From Bacteroidota bacterium (GTDB taxonomy: Bacteria; Bacteroidota; Bacteroidia; NS11-12g; UBA9320), in the NCBI GenBank assembly GCA_003484585.1, contig DNBZ01000043.1, forward strand, positions 1 to 10,261: DNA of 10,261 nt. The letters run 5' to 3'. Shown piece after piece: positions 7,038 through 10,261 of the stretch (its first letter is position 1; each line of letters opens with the position of its first letter). The translations under genes were made by a program, and so were the position numbers. Below the pieces are notes generated by a model. The model did no database searches and was not told where the DNA came from. It was given only the letters and a program-made list of their open reading frames with translations.

Positions 7038-8090
7038 ATGAAAAAATTAAAAGTAGCTTCATTTTTCAGCGGTTGCGGTGGCTCAGATTTAGGAATAGTT
7101 GGTGGATTTAATTTTTTAGATAAATCCTACGACAAATTACCATTTGAAATAACTTATGCGATTGATAACGATAAGTATGCAATAGAAACATATAATGAAA
7201 ATTTTGAGCATCCTGCTATCTTGGATAGCATCAAAAATATTGAAAAAGATTCAATACCAGACTTTGACATCTTAATAGGCGGATTCCCTTGTCAATCTTT
7301 TAGTACAGTAAACCCTACTAAAGACACGAATGATGAAAGAGCTAATTTATATAAGGAATTAGTCGAAATTGTTGAAGTCAAAAAACCTGATTTTTTCGTA
7401 TTAGAGAATGTTAAAGGTTTAACAACTTTACAAAAAGGAGCTATCTTAAAAAAGGTAATTAAAGATTTTAAAGGTTCAGGATATAAAGTAAAACATAAAA
7501 TATTACTTGCATCAAACTTTGGAATACCTCAAAAGAGAGAGAGAGTTTTTATAATTGGAATTAAAAATAATATAGATGCAGAATATAATTATCCAAAAGA
7601 GACTCATAATGAGAATAATTGGGTTGCGTTAAACTCTGTAATAGATTCTTTGATACCTACAGATGAGAAATTTTATTTTTCTGAAAGAGCAGTCCAAGGT
7701 ATGAAAAATGCAAAAAAGAATATGAAAAGAGGTCTTTATCAAGATTTGAATAAACCTTGTTTGACAATTACTTCTCATTTAGCAAAAACGAGTTTAAACT
7801 CAAGAGACCCAGTTCTATTGGTTAATCCAGAAAAAGAACTTTATCGAAGATTTACACCAAGAGAAGCGGCTCGGATTCAGTCTTTCCCTGATAATTTTGT
7901 TTTTCCTGTTAGTGATACTCAAGCTTATAGACAAATTGGGAATGCAATACCACCAGTTTTGATGTGGCACGTTATGAAATCATTGAGCGAAGCTATAATT
8001 AAAGAAAAAAATAGTGAGTCAGCAGCTAAAATTTTTTCTAAAGCTCACAAAACTTCTCATCCTAAGGCAGAATCATTAAATTTTGCATAA
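7038..8090 (+). CDS. C5-cytosine DNA methyltransferase 2 of the restriction-modification module
   Basis: This is a second AdoMet-dependent C5-cytosine methyltransferase of 350 residues with a complete motif set: motif I SFFSGCGGSDLG (8-19), motif IV GGFPCQSF with catalytic C85, motif VI ENV with E123, motif VIII PQKRERVF (164-171), motif IX PREAARIQSFP (274-284) and motif X QIGNAIPP (299-306). It is not a recent duplicate of the first enzyme: the motif I, IV and VIII wording differs (GGFPCQ against GGPPCQ) and its target-recognition part is shorter, about residues 180-270, with a basic segment around NAKKNMKRG. A likely role is methylation of the other strand of an asymmetric recognition site, which needs its own enzyme; a separate specificity is possible. 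The ATG at 7038 is three bases after the nuclease stop. The C-terminal tail of about 25 residues after the core (from KEKNSESAAK) is hydrophilic and less typical, and may have been altered at the module edge. Confidence 0.95.
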   Translation: MKKLKVASFFSGCGGSDLGIVGGFNFLDKSYDKLPFEITYAIDNDKYAIETYNENFEHPAILDSIKNIEKDSIPDFDILIGGFPCQSFSTVNPTKDTNDERANLYKELVEIVEVKKPDFFVLENVKGLTTLQKGAILKKVIKDFKGSGYKVKHKILLASNFGIPQKRERVFIIGIKNNIDAEYNYPKETHNENNWVALNSVIDSLIPTDEKFYFSERAVQGMKNAKKNMKRGLYQDLNKPCLTITSHLAKTSLNSRDPVLLVNPEKELYRRFTPREAARIQSFPDNFVFPVSDTQAYRQIGNAIPPVLMWHVMKSLSEAIIKEKNSESAAKIFSKAHKTSHPKAESLNFA

Positions 8091-8260
8091 TTAGATAGAA
8101 CCAAATTGAATAAGGCCTTCGGGTTTATTTTATGTAACCTTACCAATACCCCCAGGATCTGCATCACGATAGCCTTTATTTCGTTTGATTTAATCTTTAA
8201 ACAGATAGACTCCTCGTAGGCATATTTTGCTTTTTTTAGACTTTTTTGTGGTTCGAGCAT
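8057..8260 (-). CDS. Small hypothetical ORF convergent with methyltransferase 2 (doubtful)
   Basis: A 67-codon ORF on the minus strand starts at ATG 8260, preceded by GGTGGAG about eight bases upstream, a better Shine-Dalgarno than most in this window. The product begins MLEPQKSLKKAKYAYEE, has a hydrophobic middle (IVMQILGVLVRL) and no family I recognise. Its last 34 bases overlap the 3' end of the methyltransferase gene, and its upstream region overlaps the 5' region of the hemolysin III gene. It covers the candidate terminator. Two readings are possible: a real small gene or gene remnant at the module boundary, or chance. Confidence 0.2.
   Translation of the reverse strand: MLEPQKSLKKAKYAYEESICLKIKSNEIKAIVMQILGVLVRLHKINPKALFNLVLSNYAKFNDSALG
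8109..8130 (+). terminator. Candidate terminator hairpin after the restriction-modification operon
   Basis: AATAAGGCC (8109-8117) and GGGTTTATT (8121-8129) can pair around a TTC loop, giving eight pairs including one G-T wobble and one internal G-G mismatch. T residues follow at 8130-8131, though the tract is short and is interrupted by ATG. It lies 19 bases after the methyltransferase 2 stop, the right place to end the operon. The stem is AT-rich and only moderately stable. Confidence 0.4.
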
Positions 8261-8271
8261 AATTAAAACTC

Positions 8272-8279
8272 CACCTTTG
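8272..8279 (+). promoter_or_regulatory. Candidate -7 box for the hemolysin III gene
   Basis: CACCTTTG ends 11 bases before the ATG at 8291 and matches TAnnTTTG except at its first base. A TTTG at 8245-8248 lies 23 bases upstream, somewhat further than the usual 19-20. If real, the transcript would have a very short leader and the promoter would lie on the resident side of the module. Confidence 0.25.
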
Positions 8280-8290
8280 CCTACAAAACA

Positions 8291-8944
8291 ATGCCCAAAT
8301 ACCAAGCCACCATATACGGACACAAAGAAGAGCAATTTAATATCTGGTCTCACGGGCTAGGTTTTGTAGCCAGTGTGGTAGGTACATTGCTATTGCTAGC
8401 GAGAGCACTAGCCATTAGTGACCCCACGTATGCCGTGAGTGCAGCAGTATACGGAGCTTCGCTGCTTACACTCTACGCCGCCTCTACCCTATACCACAGT
8501 GCCCAGAAACCTAAACTACGTAACCGTCTCAATATCTTTGATCACGCAGCTATATACATTCTCATAGCGGGCACCTACACACCTTTTTGCTTGATTACCT
8601 TAGCGGGTAAGGCAGGTTGGATTCTATTTGCATGCGTTTGGTCCTTTGCCGTGGCAGGTGTTATACTCAAGCTATTTTTCACAGGCAGGTATGATAAGCT
8701 CAGCACGCTGATGTACATCTTCATGGGCTGCATGGTGATATTTGCCTTTAAGCCACTCATGGCTCATCTACCTACTGAGGGACTATACTGGCTCCTGGGA
8801 GGTGGCCTCTCGTATATTATAGGTGCAGCGTTTTATAGCTTTCCGCAGCATATCCGCTATAATCACGCTATTTTTCACGTTTTTGTACTAGCAGGTAGCC
8901 TTTGTCACTTTGTGTCTGTCTACTGTTACGTAATCTCTCCATAA
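8291..8944 (+). CDS. trhA: Hemolysin III / PAQR-family membrane protein
   Basis: This is a 217-residue polytopic inner-membrane protein of the hemolysin III (YqfA/TrhA, PAQR-like) family, with about seven hydrophobic segments over most of its length. The family's conserved histidines and acidic residue are visible: SHGLG with H21, STLYHS with H69, FDHAAIYILIAGTYTP with D84 and H85, and the C-terminal HAIFHVFVLAGSLCHF with H192, H196 and H206. These probably bind a metal, as in eukaryotic PAQR receptors, where a zinc site suggests hydrolase-like chemistry on lipids. Despite the name, haemolytic activity is not expected from the family in general; in E. coli and Bacillus relatives the role relates to membrane lipid homeostasis. 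The start ATG 8291 is the first in frame with an immediate family-like N-terminus (YGHKEEQFNIWSH). It is 27 bases upstream of the next gene and may be co-transcribed with it. Length and motifs are complete. Confidence 0.92.
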   Translation: MPKYQATIYGHKEEQFNIWSHGLGFVASVVGTLLLLARALAISDPTYAVSAAVYGASLLTLYAASTLYHSAQKPKLRNRLNIFDHAAIYILIAGTYTPFCLITLAGKAGWILFACVWSFAVAGVILKLFFTGRYDKLSTLMYIFMGCMVIFAFKPLMAHLPTEGLYWLLGGGLSYIIGAAFYSFPQHIRYNHAIFHVFVLAGSLCHFVSVYCYVISP

Positions 8945-8953
8945 GCTTTTCGC

Positions 8954-8961
8954 TATCTTCG
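8954..8961 (+). promoter_or_regulatory. Candidate -7 box upstream of the 8972 gene
   Basis: TATCTTCG matches TAnnTTTG at all but one fixed position and ends 10 bases before the ATG at 8972, a common arrangement in Bacteroidota with very short leaders. No -33 partner at proper spacing was found, so this is weak. Confidence 0.22.
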
Positions 8962-8971
8962 TAACTCACTT

Positions 8972-10261
8972 ATGAAGAAAAACACCACATACTCCCGCAC
9001 CAGAGCCCAAGAAAGTACCGATGCTATACAACGTCTTTTTGTGACGATGCGTCACCTCTTTAACCGTGGCTTCTATAAGCCTATGGGTGTAAGTGGCGAG
9101 ACACTGCGTGAGGCTCTGCTCACTCTTAGTCCAGAGATATACGGCAGTATAGCCCAAGATAAAGTAGAGCTGGATGGCTTACTGTACGTCATAGACCGTC
9201 TACCAGAGGGTATAGAAGAGTGCAGATACATAAACCTAACAAGTGACGAGGGTTACTCAGACACTCATTTCACTCCTATAATACCGCCTAAGCGTAGAAG
9301 AAACTGCTACCGCATAGATGCAGAGCAGATGAATATAGAAATCACGCGTGGCCGTTCGGAGATATACGATATACTGACCCACCTTACCTTCCTATTCATA
9401 GAGAGCCATAAGATCATGAAGCAGGTGCTCATTAATGAACAAGGAGATGTAAACCGAGATTGGCAAAAGCTAGAAGTGGCAGTACTGCAAACGGAAAACC
9501 TGACCAAAGACGAGCGTGAGATAGCACTCTCTCATACGGCGAACATACTAGGACGTACTTTTAAAGAAGTGAGCGGTGTGTATGCTAAGTTTAGTAGTGC
9601 CGATAAGCCTGAGCGTTTTTTAGATATAATCTACTGGCTAGGCAAGCTGGCTCTAGACGAGATACTGCACGAGAATAAACGTACCGTTACCTTTAGCTCT
9701 GTACTGCGTGAAACGCTAGGGCAGCATATACACGGCGAGCAATGGGCAGACAGTATAAAGGCTGTACTGCATACGCAAGGACTGCTGAAGCGGCCTATCC
9801 ATATCATAAGTGCCAATATGCATAGTGTACAAAACTCGCTCTACGCTCCAGAAACGCTAAAAACAAAACTAAAAGGACAGAATAAACTCCAAATTTTTGA
9901 GGAGCTGAGTGCTAACTCTAAGCATAGAGATACCGTAGCTAAAGTAGCCACTAAGGAAGGGATGACGTTCATAAAAGATAAGAGCGGCACTAATATAGAC
10001 GTACAGATTTTTGATACGGCTAAATACTCTTCTGGTGACTATGCTACTAAAATAAAAAACCTAGATGACGCAGATAAGCCTGTCATAGTAGTGATGGATT
10101 ACGCCTTTGGTGAGCAAGCCTATGAGACTATGGATGAGCTGCTAAAGCCGTATAAATCGAATGACGATACAGCGATATACCTCAATGTATCCTCTATCTC
10201 TATTATGGGTAAGGCAGGAATACTAACAGGTGGCAAGGGAGATATTATGATTCCTTCTTCT
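8972..10261 (+). CDS. Conserved Bacteroidota protein of unknown function (probably DUF6909), 3' end outside window
   Basis: A frame of 430 codons with no stop runs from ATG 8972 to the right edge, so the C-terminus is missing. The N-terminal part is helical and strongly patterned (RAQESTDAIQRLFVTMRHLFNRGFY around residues 10-34, then GVSGETLREALLTLSPEIYG). The second block, around 110-150, reads RRRNCYRIDAEQMNIEITRGRSEIYDIL. Later come alternating strand and helix elements (RPIHIISANMHSVQNSLYA; KPVIVVMDYAFGEQAYETMDELL at about 365-390; ISIMGKAGILTGGKGDIMIP, ending near 428). The glycine-rich last block recalls the nucleoside phosphorylase/AMP nucleosidase fold, where a G-rich loop and GD-x-x-IP lie next to the substrate site. 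I think this is the family catalogued as DUF6909, from memory and tentatively; no enzymatic role is established here. There is no signal peptide or membrane segment, so it is cytoplasmic. It follows the hemolysin III gene by 27 bases. Confidence 0.8.
   Translation, partial: MKKNTTYSRTRAQESTDAIQRLFVTMRHLFNRGFYKPMGVSGETLREALLTLSPEIYGSIAQDKVELDGLLYVIDRLPEGIEECRYINLTSDEGYSDTHFTPIIPPKRRRNCYRIDAEQMNIEITRGRSEIYDILTHLTFLFIESHKIMKQVLINEQGDVNRDWQKLEVAVLQTENLTKDEREIALSHTANILGRTFKEVSGVYAKFSSADKPERFLDIIYWLGKLALDEILHENKRTVTFSSVLRETLGQHIHGEQWADSIKAVLHTQGLLKRPIHIISANMHSVQNSLYAPETLKTKLKGQNKLQIFEELSANSKHRDTVAKVATKEGMTFIKDKSGTNIDVQIFDTAKYSSGDYATKIKNLDDADKPVIVVMDYAFGEQAYETMDELLKPYKSNDDTAIYLNVSSISIMGKAGILTGGKGDIMIPSS

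Larger units (their letters stand above)
4376..8290 (+). other. AT-rich, probably acquired restriction-modification module (approximate limits)
   Basis: The block between the truncated RluA gene and the hemolysin III gene differs from its flanks. For example, 6181-6240 has 12 G/C in 60 bases, whereas 9601-9660 in the right flank has 27 in 60. Isoleucine codon choice also flips: roughly the first 120 codons of the first methyltransferase use ATT 9, ATA 4 and ATC 1, while the flanking gene at 8972 uses ATA 26, ATC 6 and ATT 6 (hand counts). The block carries only the three restriction-modification genes and short non-coding ends. I found no integrase, transposase, tRNA or convincing terminal direct repeat, so the mode of entry is unknown. 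The left limit is probably near 4370-4380 and the right limit somewhere in 8091-8290. Confidence 0.6.

Noticed and set aside
7531..7546. GA-dinucleotide run in methyltransferase 2
   Set aside because: It is only about five repeat units and encodes the conserved motif VIII residues KRERV, so it is explained by the protein and is too short to argue for phase variation.
4569..8090. DISARM or another multi-gene defence island
   Set aside because: DISARM carries a C5 methyltransferase together with a helicase and a DUF1998 protein; neither is present here, and both flanks are housekeeping genes.

Overview
The window comes from the chromosome of a member of the Bacteroidota. The evidence is a Bacteroidota-type LptD paired divergently with an N-acetylmuramoyl-L-alanine amidase, the large N-terminal domain typical of Bacteroidota RluA-family pseudouridine synthases, weak Shine-Dalgarno signals, TAnnTTTG-like boxes upstream of several starts, and a long conserved protein that I associate from memory with Bacteroidota (tentatively DUF6909). 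I cannot assign a family or genus. The resident genes use ATA heavily for isoleucine (26 of 38 Ile codons in the last gene by hand count).

Layout. Positions 1-767 (minus) hold the N-terminal 250 or so residues of an amidase that runs off the left edge. It is divergent from lptD (795-3467, plus), the outer-membrane LPS translocon. Next comes a 251-residue ORF (3620-4375, plus) matching only the N-terminal half of an RluA-family pseudouridine synthase; the catalytic half is absent.

Immediately after that truncated gene, base composition drops sharply and a compact three-gene operon begins (4569-8090, plus): a C5-cytosine DNA methyltransferase, a 464-residue protein ending in a DUF3883/NOV_C-type PD-(D/E)xK nuclease domain, and a second, clearly different C5-cytosine methyltransferase. 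The genes are spaced by 0 and 3 bases, so they are almost certainly co-transcribed. This is best read as a horizontally acquired Type II (possibly asymmetric-site or Type IIS) restriction-modification module that sits where the rest of the RluA gene should be. A candidate promoter with an overlapping inverted repeat lies upstream (4401-4431) and a candidate terminator hairpin follows (8109-8130).

At about 8260-8290 resident-type sequence resumes with a hemolysin III/PAQR-family membrane protein (8291-8944), then a large protein of unknown function that runs off the right edge (8972-10261). Nothing else of substance was seen: no tRNA, rRNA, CRISPR array, transposase or integrase. No intergenic stretch exceeds 300 bases.
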